Part shown: piece after piece, positions 33,723 to 42,800 of the stretch
Layout: each line of letters begins with the position of its first letter
Numbering within the stretch: the stretch's first letter is position 1
Origin: Verrucomicrobia subdivision 6 bacterium
GTDB lineage: Bacteria > Verrucomicrobiota > Verrucomicrobiia > Methylacidiphilales > Verrucolacustridaceae
Assembly: GCA_947466515.1 (NCBI GenBank)
Contig: CANIEM010000002.1
Span: 1 to 64,000, forward strand
Direction: 5' to 3'
Length of the DNA stretch: 64,000 nt
Made by a program: the position numbers and the translations under genes
The notes under the pieces: model-generated
Databases searched by the model: none
What the model saw: the letters and a program-made list of their open reading frames with translations, nothing else
Told to the model about the DNA's origin: nothing

Positions 33723-34496
33723 ATGCATCTCACCTTCCTCGGCACAGGCACTTCCCAAGGCGTCCCCATGCTCGCCTGTCACTGCCGCGTCTGCTCCTCC
33801 ACCGACCCACGCGACCGTCGGTTCCGCTCATCCGTCTGGCTCGAAGACAAAAATCTCAGCGTCGTCATCGATACCTCTCCCGATTTTCGTTCCCAAGCTC
33901 TCCGCGCCGCTATTCCCCGCCTCGATGCCGTCGTCTACACCCACAGCCACGCCGATCATATCGCCGGCTTCGACGATCTCCGTACCTACTCAGTCAAAAA
34001 TGGAAACCGCATTCCCCTCTACGCCGATCCCTTCACTCTCTCCCGCCTCGAAAAAGCCTTCGACTACGCTTTCGATCTCAAAATACGAAGCCCCGCCTAC
34101 GTCTGCCCCGAACCACACCCCATCACCGGCCCTTTCACCATCGGCTCCACCACTTTCGTTCCCCTGCCCGTCCCCCACGGAAGTATTACCACCACTGGAT
34201 TCCGAATCGACTCCGCAGGCCGCCCTCGCGCTGCCTACCTTCCCGACTGCGCCGCCGTCCCCCCACCCATCCGCGATCTTATTCGTAATATCCCTGTCCT
34301 CATCATCGACGGCCTCCGCGAAGAACCTCACCCCACCCACCTGACAATCGCCCAAGCCATCGAAATCGCCCAAGACCTCAAAGCCCAACGCACCTGGCTC
34401 ACCCACCTCACCCACAACACACTCCATGCAGAACGCGACGCCACCCTCCCCCAAAATATCCGCCTCGCCTACGATGGCCTTCAGATCGATCTCTGA
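33723..34496 (+). CDS. PhnP-like metallo-beta-lactamase-fold hydrolase
   Basis: This 257-residue protein opens with LTFLGTGTSQGVPMLAC, then CHCRVC (a zinc-structural cysteine cluster), the catalytic THSHADHIAG (HxHxDH), and further ligands in VPHGS and LPDCAA. The GTGTSQGVP opening and cysteine cluster are characteristic of the PhnP/lipoate-synthesis-related MBL phosphodiesterases. The likely role is hydrolysis of a cyclic phosphodiester or related ester; the substrate is not evident. It is monocistronic and just upstream of the TIGR03790 gene (40 bases apart). Confidence 0.9.
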   Translation: MHLTFLGTGTSQGVPMLACHCRVCSSTDPRDRRFRSSVWLEDKNLSVVIDTSPDFRSQALRAAIPRLDAVVYTHSHADHIAGFDDLRTYSVKNGNRIPLYADPFTLSRLEKAFDYAFDLKIRSPAYVCPEPHPITGPFTIGSTTFVPLPVPHGSITTTGFRIDSAGRPRAAYLPDCAAVPPPIRDLIRNIPVLIIDGLREEPHPTHLTIAQAIEIAQDLKAQRTWLTHLTHNTLHAERDATLPQNIRLAYDGLQIDL

Positions 34497-34536
34497 ACTT
34501 TCTCCCCCACCGCCTCTCCCGCTAGGTTCATCCCCT

Positions 34537-36465
34537 ATGCTCCGCGAACTCCTCGCCTTCCTCCTGTTCGCCTGCCTCGCCCTCAACCTCGTCGCCGCCC
34601 CCGAACCTGATCCCACCGCCACTTCCCCCACTTCAAATACCCCCGACCTCGCTGCCCATACCGTTGTCGTATTCAATCGCGCCGATCCCGATTCGCAATC
34701 CCTCGCCGAATTTTATGCCAAAGCCAGATCCATCCCCGCAGACCGAATCCTTAGCCTCGACGCCCCCCTCACCGAGGAAATTACCCGCGCCGAGTACGAT
34801 TCAAAAATCCGTTTGCCACTAGAAGAAATCTTCACCTCCCGCGGTTGGCTTAAACGTGCCGAGAATTTCCTCCCCAATCCCATTCTCGGCCTACAAGGCT
34901 CCCTCCCCGTCCAACAAGCCCAAGACAATCCCATCTGGATCATGGTTCTCATCCGCGGAATCCCCCTAAAAATCTCCGAAGATCCTACCCTCGTCGCTCC
35001 CGAAACTCTCATGGTCCAGCTCCGCCCCAATGCCGCCGCCGTCGATTCAGAACTCGCCCTCCTCCCCATCCAAGGACTCCCACTCTACGGCCTCGTCGCC
35101 AACCCATATTTCGCGGACAAACGTATCCGACCCTTTGGCCAATTCTTCGCCAACTACATGATCCTCGTCACCCGCCTCGACGGCCCTACCCCCGCCATCG
35201 TTCGCCGCATGATCCAAGATGCGGTCGATACCGAAAAAACAGAACTCACCGGCCGCGCCTTTTTCGACCTCCGTTCCATCGAGAAAAAAGACGATCCCTA
35301 CCGCATGGGCGATGACTGGATCGAACGCGCCTCTCTTCTTTTCCAAGCCCGCGGATTCGAAGTCGAAATTGACCGACGGCCCGACGTCGTTTCCAAATAC
35401 GCCCCTTGGGATCAAATCGCTTTCTACGCAGGTTGGTACACCCAAGATTGTCACGGCCCCTTCGAAATGCCCTCCGCCCGCTTCCGCCGAGGAGCCATCG
35501 CCTACCACATCCACTCCTTCAGCGCCGAAACCGTCCGCTCTGAAACTAAAAACTGGGTCGGCCCTCTCCTCGCCCACGGGGCCACCGCCACCATGGGCGC
35601 AGTCTACGAGCCCTACCTCCGCTTCACCCCTGACATCAATCTCTTCGTCAGCTCTCTCCTCGCTGGCCTCTCTTTCGCAGAAGCCGCCTACCAATCCCAA
35701 CTTACTCTCTCTTGGATGGTCACCTTCGTCGGCGATCCTCTCTACCGCCCCTTCCCTAGGAACTTTTACGAAAATCTCGACGCCGCCCAAACTTCCAACT
35801 CCCCTGATCTTCCCTGGTTCCGCCTCCGTAAAGCTCGCCTCCTCGCCAACGCTGGCTCCCTCTCCGAAACCCGTAGCGCCGTTACCCAACTCCTCGAAGA
35901 CTTTCCCAAAAACGAAATCATCCTCGAGGGAAGCGCCGATATCTATCGCGATCTCAACGAGAAAAAAGATGCCGTCCGCCTCTACGATGAGACCCTCGAT
36001 CTCCTTGGAAAAAAAGAACCCCGCGACCGCCTTCGCATCCTCATGAAACTCGCCGATCTTTATCGCCGCGACGATAAAACCAATCAAGCCATGGCTACCT
36101 ACGAACAACTCATGACCGAATTCCCCGACGCCGCCAAAGGCACCGGCCTCGGAGATCGCGCCCTCGCCCTCGCCTCAGGAGAGGGAATCTCCGAACTGCC
36201 TAGCGCCCTCGCCGCCTATAAAGATGAAGTCGAAGCCGCCCAACTCGCCGCCGCCGTCGCCAAAGCCGCCGCCCAACCTCCCGCCAATGTCCGCCCCGAA
36301 GCCACCGCCGCAGATCAAGCCGCAGTGGCTCAAGCCGCAGGGTCCCGCCCCGCCCTCCCCGATACCACCACCCCACCCCACGCCCCCACCGCTCCTACTC
36401 CCACCCAACTGCCCACTCCAACCCCCGCCACCAACAACCTCACCGATCCCAACACCCCCAAGTAA
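34537..36465 (+). CDS. TIGR03790-family secreted protein with TPR tail
   Basis: This 642-residue protein begins with a Sec signal (ELLAFLLFACLALNLVAA). HTVVVFNRADPDSQSLAEFYAKARSIP opens a TIGR03790 domain, found mainly in Verrucomicrobiota, Planctomycetota and other soil/freshwater bacteria and of unknown function. GATATMGAVYEPYLRFTPD is also typical. Residues 450-560 hold several TPR-like helical repeats, and the final 70 residues are Ala/Pro/Thr-rich and probably disordered. The ATG at 34537 was chosen because it gives a signal peptide; a longer frame runs into the MBL gene. No catalytic role can be claimed. Confidence 0.85.
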   Translation: MLRELLAFLLFACLALNLVAAPEPDPTATSPTSNTPDLAAHTVVVFNRADPDSQSLAEFYAKARSIPADRILSLDAPLTEEITRAEYDSKIRLPLEEIFTSRGWLKRAENFLPNPILGLQGSLPVQQAQDNPIWIMVLIRGIPLKISEDPTLVAPETLMVQLRPNAAAVDSELALLPIQGLPLYGLVANPYFADKRIRPFGQFFANYMILVTRLDGPTPAIVRRMIQDAVDTEKTELTGRAFFDLRSIEKKDDPYRMGDDWIERASLLFQARGFEVEIDRRPDVVSKYAPWDQIAFYAGWYTQDCHGPFEMPSARFRRGAIAYHIHSFSAETVRSETKNWVGPLLAHGATATMGAVYEPYLRFTPDINLFVSSLLAGLSFAEAAYQSQLTLSWMVTFVGDPLYRPFPRNFYENLDAAQTSNSPDLPWFRLRKARLLANAGSLSETRSAVTQLLEDFPKNEIILEGSADIYRDLNEKKDAVRLYDETLDLLGKKEPRDRLRILMKLADLYRRDDKTNQAMATYEQLMTEFPDAAKGTGLGDRALALASGEGISELPSALAAYKDEVEAAQLAAAVAKAAAQPPANVRPEATAADQAAVAQAAGSRPALPDTTTPPHAPTAPTPTQLPTPTPATNNLTDPNTPK

Positions 36466-36484
36466 CTTCACTCCCCACCCAACC

Positions 36485-37084
36485 TCAAATCCTCCCCTTC
36501 GTACTTGGAACACCCCTCACCCGCGAATCTCTTCGCACCGCTTCCTCCAACGCCCGAGCCAAACCCTTGAAAATCGCCTCGATCTGGTGGTGTACATCCC
36601 TGCCATAAAGAATCTCCACATGTAGATTCATCCCAGATTGCACCGCCAACGATCGCAGGAACTCCTCCACTAACTGCGCCGGAAAATTCCCTGCCCGCCC
36701 GCGCCGATTCAACCCCCGTAACTCCAAATAAGGTCGCCCACTCAGATCCACCGCCACTCGCGCCAACGTCTCATCCATCGGCACATGCGCACAACCATAC
36801 CGCCGGATCCCCTCCTTCTTCCCTAAGGCTGCCGCCAAAACCTGTCCCAAAACCAAACCCACATCCTCTACTGTGTGATGCAGGTCCACATCTAAATCCC
36901 CCTTCGCTTTCACCTCCAAATCCAACAACCCATGCCTCGCAAAAAGATTCAGCATGTGATCAAAGAAAGGAATCCCCGTCTTCACCTTCGCCGTCCCTCT
37001 CCCATCCAAATTTAACCGAACAGAAATCTCTGTCTCACTCGTCTTCCGAGTCTTCTGCGCTTGGCGTTTCCCTAATTTCTTCAT
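36485..37084 (-). CDS. hisB: Imidazoleglycerol-phosphate dehydratase HisB
   Basis: This 199-residue monofunctional HisB catalyses the sixth step of histidine synthesis. Motifs include TGIPFFDHMLNLFARHG, DLHHTVEDVGLVLGQ, and later NLHVEILYGRDVHHQIEAIFK, each with the manganese-binding histidines. A basic 15-residue lead precedes the core. It overlaps hisD by 4 bases (ATGA) and ends the guaA-hisD-hisB operon. Confidence 0.96.
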   Translation of the reverse strand: MKKLGKRQAQKTRKTSETEISVRLNLDGRGTAKVKTGIPFFDHMLNLFARHGLLDLEVKAKGDLDVDLHHTVEDVGLVLGQVLAAALGKKEGIRRYGCAHVPMDETLARVAVDLSGRPYLELRGLNRRGRAGNFPAQLVEEFLRSLAVQSGMNLHVEILYGRDVHHQIEAIFKGLARALEEAVRRDSRVRGVPSTKGRI

Positions 37085-38343
37085 CGCAACCTAGTTTCCA
37101 CGGAATGAGCATGGGCGTCGAGTCGCTCTAACCGCGCTAAGACCCCCACCGCCTTGGCCGATTTTCTCACCGCCGCCTCCCCGTACTCCACCACGCTTAC
37201 CCGTTTCACAAAATCCTCCACCCGCAACCCCGCAAAAGCCCTGCCCGCGCCTCCCGTCGGCAAAGTGTGGCTAGGTCCTGCTACGTAATCCCCTAAGGCC
37301 ACCGCCGAATAGTTCCCGACAAAAACGGCCCCCGCACAACGGATTCCCACCGCAATTTTTTTTGCACCGCGACAGCACAAAGCAAGATGCTCCGGCGCAA
37401 TCGCCTCCGCCCACTCCACCGCCTGCCTTAAAGTCTGCGTTCGCACCAGTGTCGTTCCCTGCCGCAATACATCCCGCAGATACTTCGCTCGAGGTTGCCG
37501 CGCACTCTGACTTAAAACCTGCGCGAGCACCTCCCCCAGAATCCTCCTCGAAGGGGTCAACAGATAGATCTGACTCCCTGGCCCATGTTCCGCCTGTGCC
37601 ACCAAATCGGCCGCCACCCACTCAGGCCTGGCCGACTCATCCGCCACCACCGCAATCTCACTCGGCCCAGGAAGAAGATCAATTCCTACCCTCCCAAAAA
37701 CCTGCCTCTTCGCTTCCACCACCCACCCGCTCCCTGGACCACAGATCTTCTCCACCGGACGAATCGTCTCCGTCCCATAGGCCATCGCCGCAATCGCCTG
37801 CGCACCTCCCACCTGATAAATCTCCGTCGCCCCCGCCTTCTGCAACGCCCACCCCAACACCGGATGAACCGGCCCAGGTGTGCAGGCCACAATCTGCTTC
37901 ACCCCCGCAACTCGGGCCAGTACCACCGTCATCAAAGCCGTCGAAACCAGTGGAGCCGTTCCACCTGGCACATAAACTCCCACTCGGCCTAAAGCAGGAA
38001 AATTTTCCCCAGTCCGCGCACCCTGCCGATTGCGTCCCACCCACCCCTTCGGTCGAGTCCGCCTAGCAAACTCTGCAATATTCTTTTCCGCCAGCGCCAA
38101 CGCTTTCCTCTCTTGGGCCGAAGGCGCTCGAAACCTTCCTCGAATTTTGAGCTCCCCTACGCGGAGTGACTTCTTAGCAAAACGATTGTGGATCCGCACC
38201 AAAGCCCGATCTCCGCCCCTTCGCACCTCCGTAATTATTTTTTCCACTGCCGCCCGTACTCGCCCGTCCGGTTCAGGAGTGCGCGTCAGCTCCGCCAAAA
38301 CCTTGACCGCATCTTTTCTCTTACTCGTCTCGACGATTCTCAT
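37081..38343 (-). CDS. hisD: Histidinol dehydrogenase HisD
   Basis: This 420-residue enzyme performs the last two oxidations of histidine synthesis. Visible motifs are GRVGVYVPGGTAPLVSTALM, KICGPGSGWVVEAKRQVFG, DLLPGPSEIAVVAD, AQAEHGPGSQ and the PSHTLPTGG zinc-ligand region. The start at ATG 38343 is preferred over a TTG at 38364, because it lies 7 bases after the guaA stop and is preceded by GGGAG. It overlaps hisB in an ATGA. Confidence 0.95.
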   Translation of the reverse strand: MRIVETSKRKDAVKVLAELTRTPEPDGRVRAAVEKIITEVRRGGDRALVRIHNRFAKKSLRVGELKIRGRFRAPSAQERKALALAEKNIAEFARRTRPKGWVGRNRQGARTGENFPALGRVGVYVPGGTAPLVSTALMTVVLARVAGVKQIVACTPGPVHPVLGWALQKAGATEIYQVGGAQAIAAMAYGTETIRPVEKICGPGSGWVVEAKRQVFGRVGIDLLPGPSEIAVVADESARPEWVAADLVAQAEHGPGSQIYLLTPSRRILGEVLAQVLSQSARQPRAKYLRDVLRQGTTLVRTQTLRQAVEWAEAIAPEHLALCCRGAKKIAVGIRCAGAVFVGNYSAVALGDYVAGPSHTLPTGGAGRAFAGLRVEDFVKRVSVVEYGEAAVRKSAKAVGVLARLERLDAHAHSVETRLR

Positions 38344-38350
38344 AAATGGA

Positions 38351-39913
38351 CTACTCCCACTCAATCGTGGCCGGTGGCTTGGAACTAATATCCAGCACCA
38401 CCCGATTAATCCCCTTCACTTCGTTGCAAATCCGATTCGAAATCCGTCCCAACAGATCTCCAGGTAACCGCACCCAATCCGCCGTCATCCCATCCTTACT
38501 TTCCACCACCCGAATCGCCACCGCATTGTCGTACGTCCGCTCATCTCCCATCACCCCCACACTGCGACAAGGCAAGAGCACCGCAAAACTTTGCCAAACC
38601 CGATAGTACCATCCTGAAGCTTTCATTTCCTCCACCACGATCGCATCCGCTTCTCGCAAAATCGATAGTTTTTGCTCCTCGATCGCTCCCAAACAGCGTA
38701 CCGCTAGCCCCGGCCCTGGGAACGGTTGCCGCCAGACCATCTCTTTCGGTAAACCCAATACCGCCCCCACCTTGCGCACCTCATCTTTAAAAAGCTGCCG
38801 CAACGGTTCCACCAAGCCCAACTTCATTCGCTTGGGCAAGCCTCCCACATTGTGATGACTCTTAATCAAAGACGCAGGATTGCCCGCAATCGGCACGCTC
38901 TCAATCACGTCCGGATACAGCGTCCCTTGAGCCAAAAACTGGGCTCCGCGACCAACCTTCTTCGAAGCCTCGTTAAAAACGTGAATAAATTCCCGTCCGA
39001 TGATCTTTCTCTTCCTCTCAGGATCCGACACCCCCCGTAATCTCCGCAAGAACCTCGCCCGCGCATCAATCACCGTCAGATTAAAATGCCGGTGCTTACC
39101 GAAGATTCTCTTCACGCTGGCCACCTCATCCTTTCGCAATAACCCATTATCCACAAAAATGCACCGCAACCGACTGCCAATCGCACGGTAAAGCAACGCC
39201 GCCGCCACACTCGAATCCACCCCTCCGCTCAATCCAAGAATCACTCGACCCGTTCCCACCTGCTCCCGTACCTCCGCCACCGCCTTTTTCAAAAACGAGC
39301 CCATCGTCCAAATTCCTCGGCAACCACAGATTTCTGTCAAAAAATTACCGATAATCTTCTGCCCCTTGGGGGTGTGAGAAACCTCAGGATGAAACTGCAA
39401 CCCGTAGATATCCCCCTTTCGCACCACCGCATAAGGACTATTCTCCGTTGTCGCCACCGAAACAAAGCCACGCGGCAACCGGGTCACCCGATCCCCGTGA
39501 CTATTCCAGATCTCCAACCGATTCGGCAACCGATCCAGCAAAGGACACGCCCGCTTCCGCCGCAAGATTCCCCTACCATATTCCCGCCTCGTTCCCCGTG
39601 CCACCTGCCCGCCAAACTCCTTCACCAAAAGCTGCATTCCATAGCAGATCCCCAAAATCGGAATTCCTAAATGAAATATCTTTCGATCCATCTTGGGTGC
39701 GTTTTTTCCGTAGACGCTGGCGGGTCCTCCGCTCAAAACAATTCCCCTCGGTCGTAGCGCTAACACTTTCTTCGCCGAAATCGTGTGAGGAACAATCTCC
39801 GAGAAAACCTTCGCCTCACGAATCCGCCGAGCAATCACTTGGGTGTACTGCGATCCAAAATCAAGGATCAGCACGCGCTCGGGGATCGAGGAAACAATCT
39901 TTACTGGCTTCAA
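38351..39913 (-). CDS. guaA: GMP synthase (glutamine-hydrolysing) GuaA
   Basis: This two-domain enzyme converts XMP to GMP. The amidotransferase half has [17 protein letters not shown], the nucleophile Cys in [10 protein letters not shown], and [10 protein letters not shown]. The synthetase half has the P-loop [14 protein letters not shown] and the dimerisation end [11 protein letters not shown]. The frame is open to a GTG at 39982, but a TTG at 39913 gives 520 residues and a normal lead before VLILDFGSQ, with AGAGGTG-like sequence upstream; the start is therefore uncertain. It heads the operon with hisD and hisB. Confidence 0.9.
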   Translation of the reverse strand: MKPVKIVSSIPERVLILDFGSQYTQVIARRIREAKVFSEIVPHTISAKKVLALRPRGIVLSGGPASVYGKNAPKMDRKIFHLGIPILGICYGMQLLVKEFGGQVARGTRREYGRGILRRKRACPLLDRLPNRLEIWNSHGDRVTRLPRGFVSVATTENSPYAVVRKGDIYGLQFHPEVSHTPKGQKIIGNFLTEICGCRGIWTMGSFLKKAVAEVREQVGTGRVILGLSGGVDSSVAAALLYRAIGSRLRCIFVDNGLLRKDEVASVKRIFGKHRHFNLTVIDARARFLRRLRGVSDPERKRKIIGREFIHVFNEASKKVGRGAQFLAQGTLYPDVIESVPIAGNPASLIKSHHNVGGLPKRMKLGLVEPLRQLFKDEVRKVGAVLGLPKEMVWRQPFPGPGLAVRCLGAIEEQKLSILREADAIVVEEMKASGWYYRVWQSFAVLLPCRSVGVMGDERTYDNAVAIRVVESKDGMTADWVRLPGDLLGRISNRICNEVKGINRVVLDISSKPPATIEWE

Positions 39914-40044
39914 GCGTACTACTTCACCTCTTCCTTCAGAATCGTCAAGCCCCACTGCGTACTTCTTCACAAGAACTACCACCGTTCAACTTTCTCCCTG
40001 CCCTACGTATTGCCCATCCCTCAGCAATCCGCTTTAACTTCCTT

Positions 40045-40986
40045 GTGCCCTGCCCGCCCATCCGCGCCGCCGTCCTCGACCTCGGTTCCAACACTTTTAA
40101 GCTTCTCCTCGCCGAACAGTTCGGTTCCACCCTCCACATCCATCACGAAAAAGCCTATCCCGTACGCCTTGGCCAAGGTGTCGCCCTTACGGGAAAAATC
40201 CAACCCACTACCTCTCGACGTGCTCTCCGACTCCTCACCCGCCTTCAACGTAAAATCCTCCTTTTCCATCCCAACAAAGTTCTCGCCGTCGCCACCGGAA
40301 CTCTTCGCCTTGCCCGCAATCGCCAATCCTTTCTCCTTCCAGCCTCTCGCATCCTTGGGCGCAAGATTTCCCTCCTCACCGGCCACACCGAAGGTCGCCT
40401 TATCGCCCTCGCTGCACGCCAACTCTCCTCCACCCCCTCTCCCCGTTTTCACATCGACCTCGGTGGCGGGAGCCTCGAAGTCATCGACTCCCGTCATCCC
40501 TCCCGCCCAGCCATCTTTAGCCTCAATCTCGGTTGTGTCGCCATTCGCGACTCTCTACTCCCCCACCATCCTTCTTCCGCAAAAACTTGGCTCCACGCCA
40601 CCACCCGAATTCAGCAATCCTTAAAAAAACTCCCTCGCCCACTTCGTACCTCCCACGCCAGCTTTTCCGGTGGCACCGGTCACGCCTACGCCTGTCTTCT
40701 CCAAGGCAAAAATATCAAGGCTCGCCGTCTCGAGGGGTTTCGCCTTCAGCTCACCAAGCTTGATTCTCTCATCGATCAAATTCGTCCCCTGACCCTTTCC
40801 CGCCTCCGCCGCCTGGCTGGCATGCCTGCCGATCGCGCGTCCGTCGCTCTCTCCGCATTTCTCGTCCTGCGCGAAACCATGGTCCGCCTTCAACTCACTT
40901 CCGTCCAACTCACCACCCACGGATTGCGCTATGGAGTCTGGCTCGACCAGATCGCTCCCGTACCCCTGAAAAAGATTATCCGATGA
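40045..40986 (+). CDS. Ppx/GppA-type exopolyphosphatase/pppGpp phosphatase catalytic domain
   Basis: This 313-residue ASKHA-fold phosphatase has AVLDLGSNTFKLLLAE (phosphate 1), ATGTLRLARNRQ and FHIDLGGGSLEVID (phosphate 2), and FSGGTGHA. It corresponds to the N-terminal half of Ppx/GppA proteins, which degrade polyphosphate or pppGpp. The GTG at 40045 is the most sensible start; the frame is open further upstream but overlaps guaA. The HD-domain half, fused in many other bacteria, is encoded separately by the next gene, joined by an ATGA overlap. Whether the substrate is polyphosphate or pppGpp is open. Confidence 0.88.
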   Translation: MPCPPIRAAVLDLGSNTFKLLLAEQFGSTLHIHHEKAYPVRLGQGVALTGKIQPTTSRRALRLLTRLQRKILLFHPNKVLAVATGTLRLARNRQSFLLPASRILGRKISLLTGHTEGRLIALAARQLSSTPSPRFHIDLGGGSLEVIDSRHPSRPAIFSLNLGCVAIRDSLLPHHPSSAKTWLHATTRIQQSLKKLPRPLRTSHASFSGGTGHAYACLLQGKNIKARRLEGFRLQLTKLDSLIDQIRPLTLSRLRRLAGMPADRASVALSAFLVLRETMVRLQLTSVQLTTHGLRYGVWLDQIAPVPLKKIIR

Positions 40987-41576
40987 TTCCATCTTCCCCC
41001 GCCATTCAGGAGGCCCACACCTTCATGAAAAAACATGAACGCGATCCCGCTCACGTTCGGCACGTCACTCTCTGGGCGGCTTTTCTTTTCCGTGAACTCC
41101 AGGCCCTCCACCAACTCTCCTCTACCGACGGGGAACTCCTCATTATCGCCTCCCTCCTCCATGACACCGGTTGGTCCTGCGCCACAGACGAAAAACCTCA
41201 CCACAAGGAATCGGCCCGCCTCATCCGAGAACACTCATGGAATAATCTTACCAAAAAGCAATCTGCCCTCGTCGCTCTCCTCGCCCGCTATCACCGCAAA
41301 GCTCCTCCCTCCCCTCTCCACCAACGCTATCAAAATCTACCCAAAGAGCGGAAGCAGGCCCTGCAACACCTCGCAGGCATCCTCCGCGTAGCCGACGCTC
41401 TCGATCGCTCCCACCGCCAAAACCTCCACCCCTCCGAGCTCGAACTCCGACCCGGAGTCTGCCTCATTCGATCCAAAGGTACCGACCCCGAGGACGCCAT
41501 CTTCGGCCTAGAACGCAAAGGAGATCTCTTTCAGCAAGCTTTCTCTCTGCAACCTTTCCTTAAATTAGTTTCCTAG
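40983..41576 (+). CDS. HD-domain protein, likely the C-terminal half of a split Ppx/GppA
   Basis: This 197-residue HD phosphohydrolase-like protein has HVRHVTLWA, the HD pair in ASLLHDTGW, LLARYHRKAP and the closing RVADALDRSHRQ, matching the HD-like C-terminal domain of Ppx/GppA. It overlaps the Ppx/GppA gene by 4 bases and probably works with it. The lead histidines and HD doublet appear intact, so catalytic or regulatory activity is possible. Confidence 0.82.
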   Translation: MIPSSPAIQEAHTFMKKHERDPAHVRHVTLWAAFLFRELQALHQLSSTDGELLIIASLLHDTGWSCATDEKPHHKESARLIREHSWNNLTKKQSALVALLARYHRKAPPSPLHQRYQNLPKERKQALQHLAGILRVADALDRSHRQNLHPSELELRPGVCLIRSKGTDPEDAIFGLERKGDLFQQAFSLQPFLKLVS

Positions 41577-41618
41577 CAGGAATGGCACGCCGTTGCCGTT
41601 CTGCTCTAATCCCTCTCT

Positions 41619-42800
41619 ATGACCATGAAACGGTGGCGTCCTCAACTCATCGCCCTTGCCATCCTCCTCGCCTTCGTCGGCTTCTCCGCTAGTTACGTCC
41701 GCTACTTCGTCCGCGTCCGCACCCACAGCGTCATCGTCTTTTTTGTCCCCGGAGCTAGCCCCGAACTCCTCGCCCTCGCCCAAGCCCGCGACCCCAACCG
41801 CCGCCTCGCAGGGCTCGACCACGCCGATGGCATGGCCTTCGTCGAATCCCAATCCACCGATCACCTCACCGGCGACGCCGCCGCCCTCGCCTCTTTTCTC
41901 GCCACCGGCGAACCCGGCCCCTCCGGTCGCCTCAGCCTTCGCTACGACGGAAAACCTGCTGATACCCTACTCTACGAAGCCCAACGTAATGGTCGCGCCA
42001 TCGGTATCATCTCCTCCGGCCCCATCACCTCCCCTGGCGTAGCCGCTTTTTACTCACACCAAGCCGACGCCTCAGTCTCCTCTACCATCGCCAATCAACT
42101 CCTCGACACCACTCGCATCGACCTCATCTTCGGTGGCGGTCGCGAAATTTTCACCGCCGAGAGACAGGCAGGCCACCGCAACCTCGAGCAGGAAGCCCAA
42201 AAGCTCGACTACACCCTTCTCTTCGATCGTGCCGGCCTCGAAAGCTTTCCCGCTTGGAATACCCGCAAAGCCTTCGGCCTTTTTGCCCCTGGCCCCCTTC
42301 CTCTCACCGCTGCCGCCGGAGAACCGGGCACCATCCGCCTCTCCGATCTAGTCCGCCGTGCCATCGAAACTCTCGCCTACAATTTCCTAGGCTATTTTCT
42401 CGTTATCGACCATCCCCTCGTCGCCCTAGCCGCTGGCCAAAACCAAGCAGATATCGCCGCCCGGCAGATTCAAGAGCTCGATCGTGCCGTCGATACCGCT
42501 CGTCAATATGCAGGCAAAAACACTCTGATCTTGATCTACTGCCCATACTCCGTCGGCGGCTTCCAATTTCTCGATGCCCCCACCCTGGGAAACAAAAAAA
42601 CCTCCGCCCGCCTCCCCTCCCTCTCCTGGCATAATGGCCCAGGCAAAAAAGGCTCCGATCCCGCCGCCATCTCCACCGGAAAACTCGGCGCACCCTCCGC
42701 TGGCTTCGGTTGGGTCGTCGCCTACGGCAAAGGCTCCGAAAGAATTCATGGCATCCTTAACCCAGGCGAACTCCACGCCATCCTCAGTCGCCAGCTCTGA
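41619..42800 (+). CDS. Alkaline-phosphatase-like protein, probably inactive
   Basis: This 393-residue protein has an N-terminal membrane anchor (LIALAILLAFVGFSASY) and follows the alkaline phosphatase fold: AIGIISSGPITSPGVAAFYSHQ, IDLIFGGGREIF, and a final VDTARQYAGKNTLILI. Compared with PhoA, the nucleophile site DSAA reads GDAA (Asp86), the metal-binding GDGMG is VPGAS, and TADHETGG is YCPYSVGG. The Ser nucleophile and most zinc ligands are thus lost. It probably is a binding or structural relative. The next gene, rsmA, appears to start in its stop codon. Confidence 0.72.
   Translation: MTMKRWRPQLIALAILLAFVGFSASYVRYFVRVRTHSVIVFFVPGASPELLALAQARDPNRRLAGLDHADGMAFVESQSTDHLTGDAAALASFLATGEPGPSGRLSLRYDGKPADTLLYEAQRNGRAIGIISSGPITSPGVAAFYSHQADASVSSTIANQLLDTTRIDLIFGGGREIFTAERQAGHRNLEQEAQKLDYTLLFDRAGLESFPAWNTRKAFGLFAPGPLPLTAAAGEPGTIRLSDLVRRAIETLAYNFLGYFLVIDHPLVALAAGQNQADIAARQIQELDRAVDTARQYAGKNTLILIYCPYSVGGFQFLDAPTLGNKKTSARLPSLSWHNGPGKKGSDPAAISTGKLGAPSAGFGWVVAYGKGSERIHGILNPGELHAILSRQL

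Noticed and set aside
35047-36108. Minus-strand ORF (353 codons) opposite the TIGR03790 gene
   Set aside because: A complement shadow; the plus-strand protein has a signal peptide and recognisable domains.
39914-39982. Longer guaA start (GTG at 39982)
   Set aside because: Adds 23 residues before the normal GuaA start; the TTG at 39913 fits the family length better, although this is not proven.
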